A stretch of 64,000 bases of DNA, from positions 8,946,103 to 9,010,102 of the forward strand of contig NC_064224.1 of assembly GCF_023101765.2 (NCBI RefSeq), in the 5' to 3' direction. The notes under the pieces are model-generated. The model saw only the letters and a list, made by a program, of their open reading frames with translations. It did no database searches and was not told the origin of the DNA. Positions 44,221-56,340 of this stretch are shown piece after piece (position 1 is the first letter of the stretch; the number at the start of each line of letters is the position of its first letter). The position numbers and the translations under genes are program-made. Source of the DNA: Spodoptera frugiperda (lineage: Eukaryota > Arthropoda > Insecta > Lepidoptera > Noctuidae).

Positions 44221-44400
44221 CTACAAGACATCTACTACTGAACAGAGGCTTCCCCCAATGACTTCTAGATTGGTCGAGTGGAAACGACCTGCTACTCAAA
44301 ACTACAGCTTAACACGAGAGCATAAAACAGAAATTCATTTACTACCTTATCAACACACTTATAATCCCCGAAGGGATAGGCAGATGTATACAAAATTTAC
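44221..44400. repeat. Mixed short repeat remnants
   Basis: TCTACTACTGAACAGAGGCTT is a LINE-tail-like word, GGTCGAGTGG at 44273 is a SINE-like A-box word, and ATAATCCCCGAAGGGATAGG at 44360 is the SINE end on the other strand. They are pieces, not a whole element. Confidence 0.45.
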
Positions 44401-44714
44401 TACAGAAACAGTTTCTCTATATTACACCTATATAAGAAATAATGTTCGAGCACCGATCACATCAACTCACGATTAATTACTACTGGATACGATGAACAAA
44501 TACTATAATTACTTCCAAAGGGTAATGCAAACATTATTGATTCAATATTACGATAAGTTTTCAAATATCAAGATGGCATTTTTAAACTGCCTTGTGGAGC
44601 ATAATTTAAGGTCGAGAATATTATTGAATTTATTACATGAGAGGAAGAAGATAGTCATAAACTGCTTCTTTGGTGAAGTAATGGAATCCGTGGTTTCACC
44701 TACTCAATTCTTTA

Positions 44715-44865
44715 TTGCTTTCCAATCATCCAATGATCTCTCCAGTCTTGGGTGAGGCGAGAGGGAGTGTCAGACTCTTACTGACTAAAAACCACCCCGT
44801 TCAAACTCCTGCTTTTCGAGCCAGAGCCCCGGTAACCTGCTAGGTAGTCCGCAGCTCCGATAGTG
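44715..44865 (-). repeat. Dispersed 'CCGGAGCTGCGGAC' repeat, minus strand
   Basis: CCAATGATCTCTCCAGTC, TTGGGTGAGGCGAGAGGG, GAGTGTCAGACTCTTACTG, ACTAAAAACCACCCCGTTC, AGCCCCGGTAACCTGC and GTAGTCCGCAGCTCCG in order. Confidence 0.92.
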
Positions 44866-45569
44866 TTAGCGTGGTTATATGTTAATCAAAATGTTTAAAA
44901 AAGACCATATTAATTATTTCTACTAAAAAACGTAGTTTTTAAACAAGCAACGTGTAAGAACATTTCTTCTATAAATCATAACAAAAAATACATAATTCAA
45001 CAACATAAGTTTCATTAATTTTGAAACAGTAATTAGTCTAAAGTCGTGCTTTTCACTTGTAATAGTTTTAGCTATTAATAAACGTCAAACAAAAATATAA
45101 TAAAAGGAAAATTTATTAACATTAAATTAGTAGTTTTTATTTTCACATTTATTGCACAAAAACTACGAAATTGTTATAATTATTTCGCTGTGGCAACATT
45201 AATAATGTTTTTGTGTAATTATTTATTTGTGAATTATTTATAATTATAACGCAATATGAAGAAAGTTTTAATTATATTAAATGGCTTGTTATGCGAGTAA
45301 TAACGGCGAAGGTGATTAATTTTCTCGAGGAAAGATTGGAAAAATAAAAGAGAAATCTGGTGACACGTCAGACAGATGCCGAAAGATGACAGGCTTGAAT
45401 TGCATCTTGTAATATTTGCAGTCCATGTTTACCCTGTGGGGTCGACTGAGGAAAGTATTTGCTATCACCCCTACTCTTCATATCGTATGAGCCGACTAGG
45501 AGACTACACATTTAACAAACAACTGGCTACAGTGCTCCATGATGAAACTCAATCTCTTAAACTGCAATC

Positions 45570-45645
45570 TCCAAGGACAACGGCGGGAGAAGTCATTGGA
45601 AAATCATTCAATGACTTCTCTCACCTTAGGCGAGGCGGTATCAGC
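45570..45645. repeat. Remnants of the 'CAAGGCGGGAGAAGTCATTGG' repeat end, inverted pair
   Basis: GGCGGGAGAAGTCATTGG at 45584 and CAATGACTTCTCTCACC at 45609 are inverted copies of the repeat's right end, nine or so bases apart, forming a hairpin. Confidence 0.55.
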
Positions 45646-46939
45646 CCTAGTGCGCCCAGTGGCTTCCTTGGCTGATTAAGTAGTACTGCAAGGATAGTCA
45701 CCTCAAGGTCGACCACCAACCACACCTTAACCTTTCCACCTGAAACCGAACAAATCAAAGTCATAATGAATTAAAAGAAGTAATAACTGGCATTATCGTA
45801 ACAATGCAATCACGATAAGAGTATCAAGCGTTGCGTCTAATTGTTCGAAACTGTGCGAAAAAACCGCTTTAATTACTGGATCATTAGGCGTTGGCGTGCG
45901 TGTGCGCCGGTACAGTCAACACCCGCGGTGGCTAGATGGATACATGTATTGTTTCTTTGTCCGATGATTTCTTTATCGTGTTTATTGTGTGTTTATCTAG
46001 CTGTTTAATGATCTGGAGACGATTTGGTTTTTGTATTCAATTGTATCTACGTTAGGTTATGTTTAATGCATGGGTTTGTATAGTGTTGGTTGAGAAATTG
46101 CAAGTTTGGCTGTTCTGTAAGCCGTGGTGAGGTAGTGATTCTTGTTTAAGAAAAGAGATAATAATATTATTGGGTACATAGATTTTTGGAAATTGTTAAT
46201 AACTGTAGTATGGGGTTTGAAGTTTCAAGCTGTATCTGATATTAGTAGCTACATAATATAGTAAATGGTGAAAAGTTGTCGTCGTGTATAATAAATGCAT
46301 CTGTGCTGTGTCTACTTTTTTTTCATTAATATCGTGTATATAAATTTAATAGCACTAAGCGTCATTAGATTTTAATATCAGAAATTAGAGCTAGGTAAAA
46401 AAATATATTAGATTTATCGATTTTGAAATTTGGATAAAATTCAAAGCACTTTTACCACGAGTTTGGGGATTGAAAAAAATTGCTGAGAGGCTCAGAGCAT
46501 TTATTTCAATGAATCCTCATTTCCTCGTCAGTCTGTCTGTCAGTGAAGCTAGGTGCTCGTTCCAAAGTGTAGTAATGTAATAGTTCGAATGAAAATGTTA
46601 TAATGTGTATGTTGTTATTAATTGATTATTCTGCTATCCGTGCAGAGTGTTGGCAATCGGGTGTGGTCAGTTACTAATACTAATAGCTCAACCTAGTTTC
46701 TAAACACATTTGCAACGTTTTTTCTTAGCTATTAAGTCAGTACCGTGTTTAATGTAATTGTATGATTTATTCACAGTTTTTAGCTGTTCTGTCTAATTAT
46801 TCGACGGGAAAATTAATTACTTCAATGACGTTATGTTGATTGGTAAATGATGGACTGTAGTTTGGGTGGTCAGACAGTGTTGAAACTTTAAAATCAGGTG
46901 GTGAAATGAAGGTTTGACTCTAAAATCTTTAGTTTTTTG

Positions 46940-47120
46940 AAGGGAGGGGAGAATCATCCAATGACTTTTCCAGGCTTAGGTGAGGCGAGAAAGAGTGGCA
47001 GACTCTTAGATTTAGATTTCAGCCATGATTGTCCCACTGCAGGGCAAAGGCCTACCTACCCTCCACTCCTCTCTGTTTAAAGCAGACTCTTAGTGACTAA
47101 AAACCAGCCATATTCAGCTC
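46940..47120 (-). repeat. Dispersed 'CCGGAGCTGCGGAC' repeat split by a small LINE-tail insertion
   Basis: Right part: GAATCATCCAATGACTTTTCC and GGTGAGGCGAGAAAGAG. It is cut at GCAGACTCTTA (46998-47008) and resumes with the same GCAGACTCTTA (47082-47092), GTGACTAAAAACCAGCC. The 73 bases between (47009-47081) contain CCCACTGCAGGGCAAAGGCC, a typical LINE 3'-tail word. Confidence 0.85.
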
Positions 47121-50100
47121 TGCCGTCATCTTTTGGTTTGGGTGCGTCATTTTGTAAAAAGTAGGAGAAGCAATAATGAGAGCACATGCCTTCATTATTG
47201 CTTCTACATTATTGTAAAGAGATCTTTCTAGTGAATTCGTGTGGCTAATTGTTAATGTTTATTTTGATTTGACTATGTATATCTATTCGTTACATAATAT
47301 TATTTATTTATCGTGTCTATGTATGTAGGTGCTTTTTATTTATATCTTTATAGTAAAAATCCACATTCGCTAAAATACAAACGTACTTACAACCAACAAG
47401 AAATTGCCATTAAAAATAGTATAAAATAAATTGGTAGAAATTACACCTTTTACATTTAATACCGACATAAAAAAACATGGACAACACAAATATTACCCAA
47501 CATCCAACTAATTATTATAAAACGTACCTCATTCTAACTCGATAAATGTTGGAAACTACCAATTTGGTAGAAAAAAACTACATGGACATGGCTACACAGT
47601 TGATTAAAGCAGCCAGTAGGAAATTAGCGCCGCGGCTAATCGCATCATGCAACACTGATGATGAAACAAAAAATATGGAGCGACTCTTTCATACGTTGTA
47701 GTGGTTCTGTATAAAGATTATTTTATTTGAAATTTGTACAGAGTTGGTATTATGTGTTAGTATTTTTTTAATGTGATAGAAGTTTAGAATAGATTCAGAT
47801 GATTAAAGATATGGAGCATATTTTATTATGACGAAACTGTCTTTATTTTAAATGTATGTGACAAATTACTTTGTCTGTCTTTGTAGTAAAGCATTCCAGA
47901 GATTAAATCAAATCTCTACTATTTGTCTTAATAAATATTATTTACCTATGTATAAACTAGTATTGAGAATTTACACATGTAATTGGCTTTCTACTACTCT
48001 ATGAAACCAGTACTAATAATGAACTCAACAAGTAAGTAAGAGCTTCGTATACCCGTGTAACAAAACATATGTCTTCATTAACACTACGCTCACGGAACCC
48101 TAGAAAAAAACATCTTCACATCAACATCAAAGTAGCAATCATTATCTCCCGTCACAACTGCACATTACCATAGAGAATTATAGAGTAATGAGGCTTGAAA
48201 GTCGATCTAATTTATGGTACTTTGATGATGAACACCATAGTTTTTGTTCAACTGTTATACTTAAATATTGAGTTCAATTGAACAGAATTTACATGTTAAA
48301 TGAAAATTATTTGTAATTAGGTGTGGTTTAATTAACCAGCTGCTTGTTTATGGTCGTTACAGACCGTTAGTTATGGTCTGTAGAGAAAGTTAGGAGAGCA
48401 TAGACAATGCGGCTTCCGACCTAATTATTAGAACCTGCTTACTTCAAAGGCGTTTCTGTTTTTACGGTTTCCTTCGGTTAATTTAGTAATAAAGCGTTCT
48501 GATTTCCATAAATACATAAATATTACTCATTTACTAAATCCTTCCCGGATACGTCAATTATGCGTCTATATTTGGAATGAATACAAACAGACGAAATACG
48601 TGTATTTAGTGCCCCACCCAATGTGCTTAATTTTTTGTGAAATCAGTACTTAGCATTAATTAATGTGGATTGATTAAACTCTAAACTGTGTTATCCGCAT
48701 CAATTGCGAAAGACAAAAAAATATAAAACTCTACTCGATCATTCTATTTTTATAACAAAAAAATAGGCCTTCGTCAGTTAACACAAAAAATTGTGCATTT
48801 AACAAACAATGAACAATTTTTTACTAATGGCTACACAGAGAAGTGTAAACAGACAACCGCCAATATGTTTTTTTAAGACCAAGCCGCGATGACGTATATG
48901 CAGGACAGGTTATACCCGATACAAGTAATTTTATATTATTAACTAAATTACATGCAGCTGGCCCGTCCGTACGTTCGTATATAGTCGACTATTAAGATAA
49001 AATGTTTACCATACGTAATTCGATTATTGGAACTCGTGAAAACGTAATTTTTGAGGGAAAACCGCTCCTTGGATTTTTAACTTTTATACCTTTGCGTCGT
49101 TACGTGCGTCCATATTTTTTTAATTAGTCATAATTTCTCACATATGTCGGTTGCGTTGTAAACTTGTTCGATTCTCGATTTAAATGTTTGTTCTCCATTT
49201 AAAATGCGAGCGTTTTTATCGATGTTTTTATATTTTATTTTATTTTTATTTTTATGATTTAATTCTCGTGTTTCGTTACGATCATACTTCTCGTTTCTCG
49301 ATTGTTTATTGCGTTTGTCGAACTATTATGATAAAATTTTGTCAGAGATTGTCGATTTGTTATTAAAATCTGTTGTAATATTGTACAGCTGCATTTATTT
49401 TTTAATTTTTACGTAATATTTAGTCCAGGTGTGCGTTTAATGTCACACCTTCGCTGTCACATCAAATTGATATGATCGCGTCAATATTATTCCAATGACT
49501 TAAGTCGTAACATGAAGCTGTTTTAAGTTAAGTATCTGTAACAGTTATGACGTCATTTCGATACGTTATATAAATATTCTTAAATACGTACTTATATTTT
49601 ATTGAGGGTCCGCGTAATATTACGTTATTTGTTCATGAATTGACTGACACTTGGATGTGTAAAATTTCATTACGTCATTCGTTTTAAAAGACTAGCACAT
49701 GCGTTTGTGTTTTAAAAATGACAAGTTATATTATTATTATAATACTTAGGTAGTTCATAGATCAGGTTTACTTAGACATTTATACAAATGTCTAAATAAA
49801 CCTGATCTAAAAAAAGATCATACCTTTTCTTTCAATTTAGCACAACGCCCCATCGAACAAGCAACAGGACAAAAACAAAAATTCAATTCACTAAAACGGA
49901 TTTTTTATTTGATCTTCGTATTTATTCAAGTTGTCGAATCAATAGAAAAAGCATAGACACACATACCTCTACCTATATATAGACAAACAATACTTGTCTA
50001 TGGTTCTCGATACCTATTTCGATTACCGCGCAAATTGAGCAAATAAAAATGGAGGTAAATGTTTATCGTGTCACTACGCATGCGCGAGGCGAGGGGCGGC

Positions 50101-50865
50101 GCCCTATGGCGAAGTTCGCGCCGACCCCTGTAGGGGGCGCGCTAGGGGAACGATTTAATACTTTTTGAGGAATGAGAAAAAATATATTTTGTTTTTGGTT
50201 GTGGCGGTGGCGCTAGTTTCGCTTTTAGTAGCAATAGGATACTAGAGTTGGTTTTGAAATTGTTGTTATTTAAACACTTAATAATTCTTTGTCTTATTTT
50301 GGTAGAAAAGATACCAGTACTTAGCATTAAAATTAAGTAGTATACCTAAATAAAATAAGTCATTTTCAAAAACGCACGCAAAGTCTACGAACAAAATCAA
50401 TGTTTAACCCGTATTTACTCGAACTTATGTTACAATATTATTGTAAAACATACTAAATTACATACTACAGTACATAAACTATTTACTTTAAAGCTCTCTG
50501 CTACCCAAAACCGGAGATAATTGCTATTTTTAACAAGCTACATTTTTGACTACGACGCCTACGAAAATGCTACGAGATTCGTAGCACATCGACTAATTGT
50601 ATATTATTTATATTTTAAACAGAACTAATGCGTTGTTTGTTATTTTGACTTAAAATATAATGTTTTTATGACATGTGGACTATGTATTTAGATTTGTAAA
50701 TAGCTTTTAGGTATAAGTGAAGGTAAATAATGAAGTTTACGTAGAAAATGTAATAAGGTTTTTTCGTTTGTCTTCTTTTTATCTTTATATGATCACCATT
50801 TCCATATAATGATGTTGGGATAATTACAGTGACTCAGTGGGATAATAATACTCACTCTATAATCA
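47121..50865. other. Repeat-poor part of intron 2
   Basis: No supported gene. A near-perfect hairpin is at 49759-49808 and a GC-rich islet with GCATGCGCGAGGCGAGG lies at 50077-50150. Short frames such as 49184 and 50142 look random. Confidence 0.45.
49759..49808. other. Near-perfect short hairpin (23-bp arms)
   Basis: AGATCAGGTTTACTTAGACA-TTT pairs with AAA-TGTCTAAATAAACCTGATCT across a four-base loop; one mismatch, which would be a G-U pair in a minus-strand RNA. Confidence 0.7.
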
Positions 50866-51010
50866 TTCCAACTGCAGATCAAAAGCCTCTTCTTACACGG
50901 AGAAGGAATGAGCATTAATCACTGCGCTTGCTTTAGGTTTGTATTACTTTTATCTAGAAATTATACTGCCAGGCATTTTCACGACAGTTTTCTTTACCAT
51001 ACATTAGTTA
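50866..51010 (+). repeat. LINE-tail-like repeat, decayed
   Basis: AACTGCAGATCAAAAGCCTC, CACGGAGAAGGAATGAGCAT, TAATCACTGCGCTTGC and TTTCACGACAGTTTTC follow the layout of the 36166 and 62036 copies. Confidence 0.6.
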
Positions 51011-51684
51011 TATCTTTATACAAAGCTAAATATAAAGTACCTAATCATAAATTCTATACTACCTCTCACACATATACTTTGCCATTACCCTCGTACAAAG
51101 TACATACGCACCATATAAAACAAAATACATAAGTCAAATGGTACCCCATTAAAACGGTACGTTCCGTCCCGTTGTCCACTTACGACATTAAATGTCGGAA
51201 TTGTCGGAAATCGACACGCGTCCGAACCGTGCGCGGTTTTATTGGTCGCGTTCCGGTGTTACCCAAGTTTCAAATATCCGGTATTCGACCGTGTAATTTT
51301 GATATTAGTACGCTGTAATAATTTTAAAGTTTTTTGATGTGCTAATATAGCTCTTATGTCTTGGTCGTAAAATATTATTATGGCGTCAATAAATGATAAT
51401 TGTTGTTGAGGTCAATAAACTTTTGACAGGATTTATTAGATTAAGATTAATGCAACCATAAATCCTTTTCGTCAGATTTGCATATTAGTATAATCTAATA
51501 CATTTATTTTATTGTGAATTTCCTATGAAAAGGTCAAATTAAATTTGCTTACGGCGTTCGTTATATATGTAGATGAGAATTTGTGAAAATTAATATTAAT
51601 TGTTTCTAAATTGAATGAATATCACGGTAATGACTCAAAACCATGAAGTAAATACAAAGAGGAATTGTTATAACCGGATTTGCC

Positions 51685-51820
51685 TTTACGGGAAGTGCAA
51701 CGTTCCCTTACTATACAAAATTTTGCCAACTGTCCTGGCTCTAATATACAAACCAACCAGAGCGCTGGACACGTTTCGATTACTTAAAACGTAAAGCAAA
51801 CTCGTACTAAGGATATAGTT
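51685..51820. mobile_element. Foldback MITE with CCAAT boxes, copy 3, right half best preserved
   Basis: AACCAACCAGAGCGCTGGAC, ACGTTTCGATTACTTAAAAC and GTAAAGCAAACTCGTACTAAGG match the right half of the copy at 42055; the left half is eroded. Confidence 0.6.
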
Positions 51821-52424
51821 ATCAAATCATTATTTACGTCATACCTAAAATAAAAATAATCCTAATCAAACCTAGAAATTAACAAGCCCCACCCAATTCT
51901 TAATCAACAACTACTCTGAAAACAACCCAAACATCTTCAAATTAAACACTTTATCTTAACTGCACAACTTAAACTAGACACTTAAACCTTATTTACCGGT
52001 TCCAAAACAAAACGAAACAAAAGAAAATACAACTCGAAACAATTCAGTGCTTCACTAATGGCGAACGGAAGCTACGTAAGCGGGCGCTTTTCCACTTCCG
52101 CCGGCGCTTGATTATTGACTCTCGCCTTTTATCGTGCAATGCCATCACTTAGGACTAAGGAAATTCGCGTTAGGCCTTGTTTTGTTCTAAACGTAAAATT
52201 GATGGGTTAATTCTCAGCGTGTTTGTTTTTAATCTGTGTGGTCTGTGCTAGTGAGTGAGTAGTAGTAAATGAGTTTTGTCTTTGGTTATAATTGTCTGTG
52301 GATTTCTGTGTCGTTGCACATCACTATTTGTGTTATAGTGATGTGCCTTGTTTGTGTGAATGATTGTTAAAAGTGTTCTCTGTAAACGTTTTTGTTTTTG
52401 TTTCTTTACATAGAAATGTTCTCC

Positions 52425-52580
52425 TGTGTTTTGGGTACAAGTTCACATACACATGACACCCAGACCCAAAACAACAATTTGTGGATCTCACAAAGAGTTG
52501 CTCCGTGCAGGAATCGAACTTTCCACGTTGCACGGCACCCAGTTGCTCAGCCACCTCACCAACGAAGCAGTCATTTTTAT
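52425..52580 (-). repeat. tRNA-derived SINE, second family, minus strand
   Basis: CAAGTTCACATACACATGAC, CCCAAAACAACAATTTGTGG and TCCGTGCAGGAATCGAACTT. The complement gives a B box (AGTTCGATTCC) and the head GTGGCTGAGCAACTGGG. Confidence 0.88.
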
Positions 52581-52924
52581 CCAATCACACTTTTATTTTA
52601 TTATTTGTGTTTAGCAAAAAAATATTTAGAAATAATAACGTGTTCAGTTTAACACTATAAAACTAATTAAATACGAATACAAGCGAAGACTGTTATGATT
52701 ACTTAGTAAATGACCAAAATGGCAGCCATTGATGGACTTCGGCCATTAATCAATGGATCAGAGTGACCAGAACCAGTTCACACGCGGTCATTACTGGCAA
52801 TTTGAGTGATGCCGTCTCTTTTGCACCAGCCGCCATCTTTGGTTTAGCAAATTGACACTGGCTGGTTTAACTGTCATTTTTTAAATTTTAGCGGGTGAAA
52901 TTTTTAAAAAATATTGTAGTTTAA

Positions 52925-53110
52925 TTACTGCACGGTTGGCGCGGTAGCTGGGCAACTGGCTGCTGTGCTACGTGTAGCAGGTTTGGTTCCCGTACCGAGC
53001 AACTGTTGGTGTGTGATCCACAAATTGTTGTTTCAGGTCTGGGTATCATGTGTAGGTGAACTTGTATGTTTGTAAAGGCACCCGCGACGCAGGAAAAAAT
53101 CCTAGTATGG
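52925..53110 (+). repeat. tRNA-derived SINE, second family, plus strand
   Basis: GGCGCGGTAGCTGGGCAACTGG, GCAGGTTTGGTTCCCG (decayed B box), GATCCACAAATTGTTGTTTC, GTGAACTTGTATGTTTGTAA and GAAAAAATCCTAGTATGG. About 400 bases from the minus-strand copy, so the two could form an inverted pair. Confidence 0.88.
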
Positions 53111-54560
53111 TAAACGTCTAAAAAAACAATAATAGATGTTATTTCATATCGAAACGTATCAGGGTTTTTAATAGTGCGTTTAAAAGTAATCATATCTTCT
53201 GTCTTGATTCTTTCTAAACCCCCATTTCAAGGGTGATCATAAAACGGTTTGCTACCAAAAAAAACACTCACTTATTCCTAACTGAATCACTTTATTAACA
53301 TCCAATTAAAGCTCGCCAACCCTACAAATATGTAACAACCCCAATTTGTCACTATAATGTCCCTTTCTAAACTATATCTATCCCTTTCCCGCACTAATGG
53401 AGCTACAATAAAGTAATACGACGATCCATTTAAAATTTCCTCCAAATTCGCGCGGCGTTCTTAATTGCGTATCTCCCCTAGCGGTTGCCGTCTCGCTCTG
53501 TTGCATGGGGGTTTGTATAAGCCTGTCTCACTCTCTAATCCGTAGGGGAACGGTATAATCGCGTACATAAGCACTTAATCGCATTTCGGGCCATGTTGAA
53601 TGACACCCCTATTTATTTAGTACGGGTATCATTGCGCGGATCCCTTTTCCTATTAAAACGATTGTTTGCGGAGAATTATAACTTTTATTTAACGACCAGG
53701 GTTGTTAGAGCTCTTTTGTTGGGATAATAGAGTTTTATGAGGGTTCATTTTACGGTAGTTGATGCGTATGAGCAGATGCGTTGTGTGGAACGAATTAAAC
53801 TTTTATTGTTGTTGTAGTGCGAAGTGGTTGTACATTAAATTTGCATCAGAATGCGATAATTGTTTGATGGCTTGTCTCGTTGCGGGTTTTTTGGGATTTC
53901 GTGTACATACTCTTGTTGTGTATGTGTGCAATGATGTATGTTTGTTCTATGTTACTTAGTTGCGTTGTTTCCTTTGATGTCTTTGTTATGTGTTCTGTGT
54001 GATAGTTTTACTTGTATGTAGTAAAGATTTGGCTATAGATAGCAGTAGCCTAAAAGTGATTAGGTAAAAGAAATATTTTACTTAGCTTAATACAACTTCT
54101 ACCGATCTAGTACCTATTATCTCCTAAATGCGTGCTCATTAATCTACACTAACAAACAATTAAACTAATCTAAAAACTCCATCTCAAATTAAACAAAACA
54201 ATAAATAAAAGTAAAATAAAAGTCAAAAACTTAACCCTACACCACGATAGTAAAATGATACAAAATTACATAGTACGCCACATATCCCTAGGGGTATAAA
54301 AGACCGTATGATCGATGGGCGGCGTATAACCCGTAACCAGCAAATGGGCCTATGGGACCGACGGCGCTAGGGTTGAAATGGAACATTCTGATAGGGACTT
54401 TGGATTTATGTAATTGTAATAAAATTGATGATCATCGGTTTTCCAAAATTGTGTGGGGGGTTATTTGTGTTGACTCAGGACTAGTGTTAGTAATAATTGA
54501 GATACTTCTTAACTATTGAACACAAGTTGTTTATTCATTATTTATATTAAGGCATATCAA
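53111..54560. other. Repeat-poor part of intron 2
   Basis: No supported gene. GC-richer islets occur at 53450-53560 and 54280-54380 (GGTATAAAAGACCGTATGAT, GATGGGCGGCGTATAACCC). The latter includes a TATA-like TATAAAAG, but nothing shows a promoter there. Confidence 0.4.
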
Positions 54561-54567
54561 CAATGTT

Positions 54568-54660
54568 TATATTATAACTTTCATGAGACATACTAAATTA
54601 ATTATTATGTTTTTCGCCTTACGCACGTAATTATTTGACGAGGAACTTGACTAGGTAATA
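54568..54660. mobile_element. Palindromic foldback element, left half only
   Basis: ATTATAACTTTCATGAGACA, TACTAAATTAATTATTATG, CGCCTTACGCACGTAATTAT and TTGACGAGGAACTTGACTAGG match the left side of the element at 15331. It fades after GACTAGG. Confidence 0.75.
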
Positions 54661-55424
54661 GGTTAAATTTAAAAAGGTTAAAACTTGAAAATATGAATGT
54701 TAGTCTTTACAATTTTACAATCATTTTCGCGAAATCAAAAGATAATTAGAAAGTCTCAATTTCGCAATGAAATACTTGGACTCCAACATAAAAACATTTC
54801 AAAAACTAAATAACTTACAATTCCAGTACACATATACACTTCACTTAAAAACTAAAAAAAAAACTGCCTCAAAACGTCTATAATTACTTTAAACCCAGCA
54901 ATAAAACAAAACAAAGCAAGAAGGAACTCAAACTCAAACGAGTAACATGAGTAAATGTTACTCAAACAAACGAATGGACCTACAAGCCGACGTTACTACT
55001 ATAATTATCATATTTAAGACATCTCCCTATACTTGGACAAAGGACGGCCATAATATCCATTTTGTATAAACTTTAACTTTGATTTACAGCTGCTAAACAT
55101 AGACTAAAGTACCTTTGTTACTTTGGTACGTCGTTAAATTTTCACATAAAATTACAAGTGGTAAGATACTAGTTAGTATTACATACTTTGCTTGTCTGTT
55201 TTGTAGAAACCGACAAATAAATGTATGCTAAGTCAAAAAGTCAAGTTTTTGGTAAATGTTACTAAATAATACTAAATCATAGTATTAATTATAAGCTGTG
55301 GTTTTTTCAGAGGTACAGAAAAATTTTATGATAATAATGTTTTATATATTGGTCTTACTCATTGAATAAAATCATAATTTAAGAGTAGATACGTTAATCA
55401 AGTTCAATTCATTCAAGCATACAT
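54661..55424. other. Unassigned intronic sequence
   Basis: AT-rich; no gene or element recognised. Confidence 0.4.
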
Positions 55425-55652
55425 TCCAGTGGTATACAATGTACACCCACTTTTGCAACCATTTGTGTTACAAGTCCCATGTAATAAAGGGTGAGCCTAT
55501 TGCTATGATTCCTGACTCCGTGCTACTACTGAAAAATTAGCGTAAAACAAAAAAAGTCCAGTAAAACTTTGCCCGATCCCCGATCGAAGCTGAGACCCAT
55601 TGTCCAGCAGTCACATTGCATCCACTCGACCAACAAGGCAATCATGGATCGA
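55425..55652 (-). repeat. SINE first family, minus strand, nearly complete
   Basis: CAATGTACACCCACTTTTGC, CAAGTCCCATGTAATAAAGG, GTGAGCCTATTGC, CTGACTCCGTGCTACTACTG, then the head complement ACTTTGCCCGATCCCCGATCG and CACTCGACCAACAAGGCAAT. Confidence 0.9.
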
Positions 55653-55984
55653 ACCTATCTACATATAATATTATACAAAAGCCTGTCAATCAGTGTACAT
55701 ACATAGACATATTTGATTCTAGACATGTACAAGATCAGTCTCCATAGTACATACTCCCCTCTTCCACGCACCATTACCTCGAACAAAAAGGGTGGTTTCG
55801 GATATAAGTTGATTGATTTCTGATGTCAATATATGGGAGGTAATGTAGCGTGTCTGTCGCTGTATGGGACCCTATAATTGGAGGGGAGACACCATTATCC
55901 GTGAACTTTTAGTATCTATCATTTTTCTCTCACGGTCTCTGGTTGTAGATTTGATAGCGAATTTGTGTTTACAAACACAAATTC

Positions 55985-56185
55985 GTTTTATTTACTAGCT
56001 ACTCCCGCGCGGTTTCACCCACCCTGCTCGGCTTCTAACAATCTTAGCGTGATGTTTTATAGCGTATAGCCTTCCTCGATAAATGCACTATCCAACACAA
56101 AAAGAATTATTCAAATCGGATCAGTACTTCCGGAGATTAGCGCGTTCAAACAAACTCTTCAGCTTTATAATATTAGTATAGATTT
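55985..56185 (-). repeat. Dispersed repeat (GCTGAAGAGTTTGTTTGTTT...), copy 2, minus strand
   Basis: CTAGCTACTCCCGCGCGGTT, TCACCCACCCTGCTCGGC, TAGCCTTCCTCGATAAATGC, GGAGATTAGCGCGTTCAAAC and TATAATATTAGTATAGA. Reverse complement of 27415-27625 and more complete at its outer end. Confidence 0.75.
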
Positions 56186-56204
56186 GTATGATATAAAAGT
56201 ACCC

Positions 56205-56340
56205 TTCACTGATGAGCATGCATGAAAAGACTGATGACTGTTGATGAAGCGAAAGAGGTGTGTAAGATTCGTAGCAATTGGTTTTCCATTGTCTCTGCCT
56301 ACCACCATTGGGAGACAGGCGTGAGGTTATGTATGTCTGA
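56205..56340 (+). repeat. Dispersed TATG-tail repeat, plus strand
   Basis: TGATGAGCATGCATGAAAAG, ACTGATGACTGTTGATGAAG, GATTCGTAGCAATTGG, TTGGGAGACAGGCGTGAGG and TTATGTATGT. A 62-codon frame across it is an artefact. Confidence 0.85.

Noticed and set aside
54296..54310. TATA box of an internal promoter (GGTATAAAAG)
   Set aside because: A single motif in an islet with no initiator or coding exon nearby; not enough to call.
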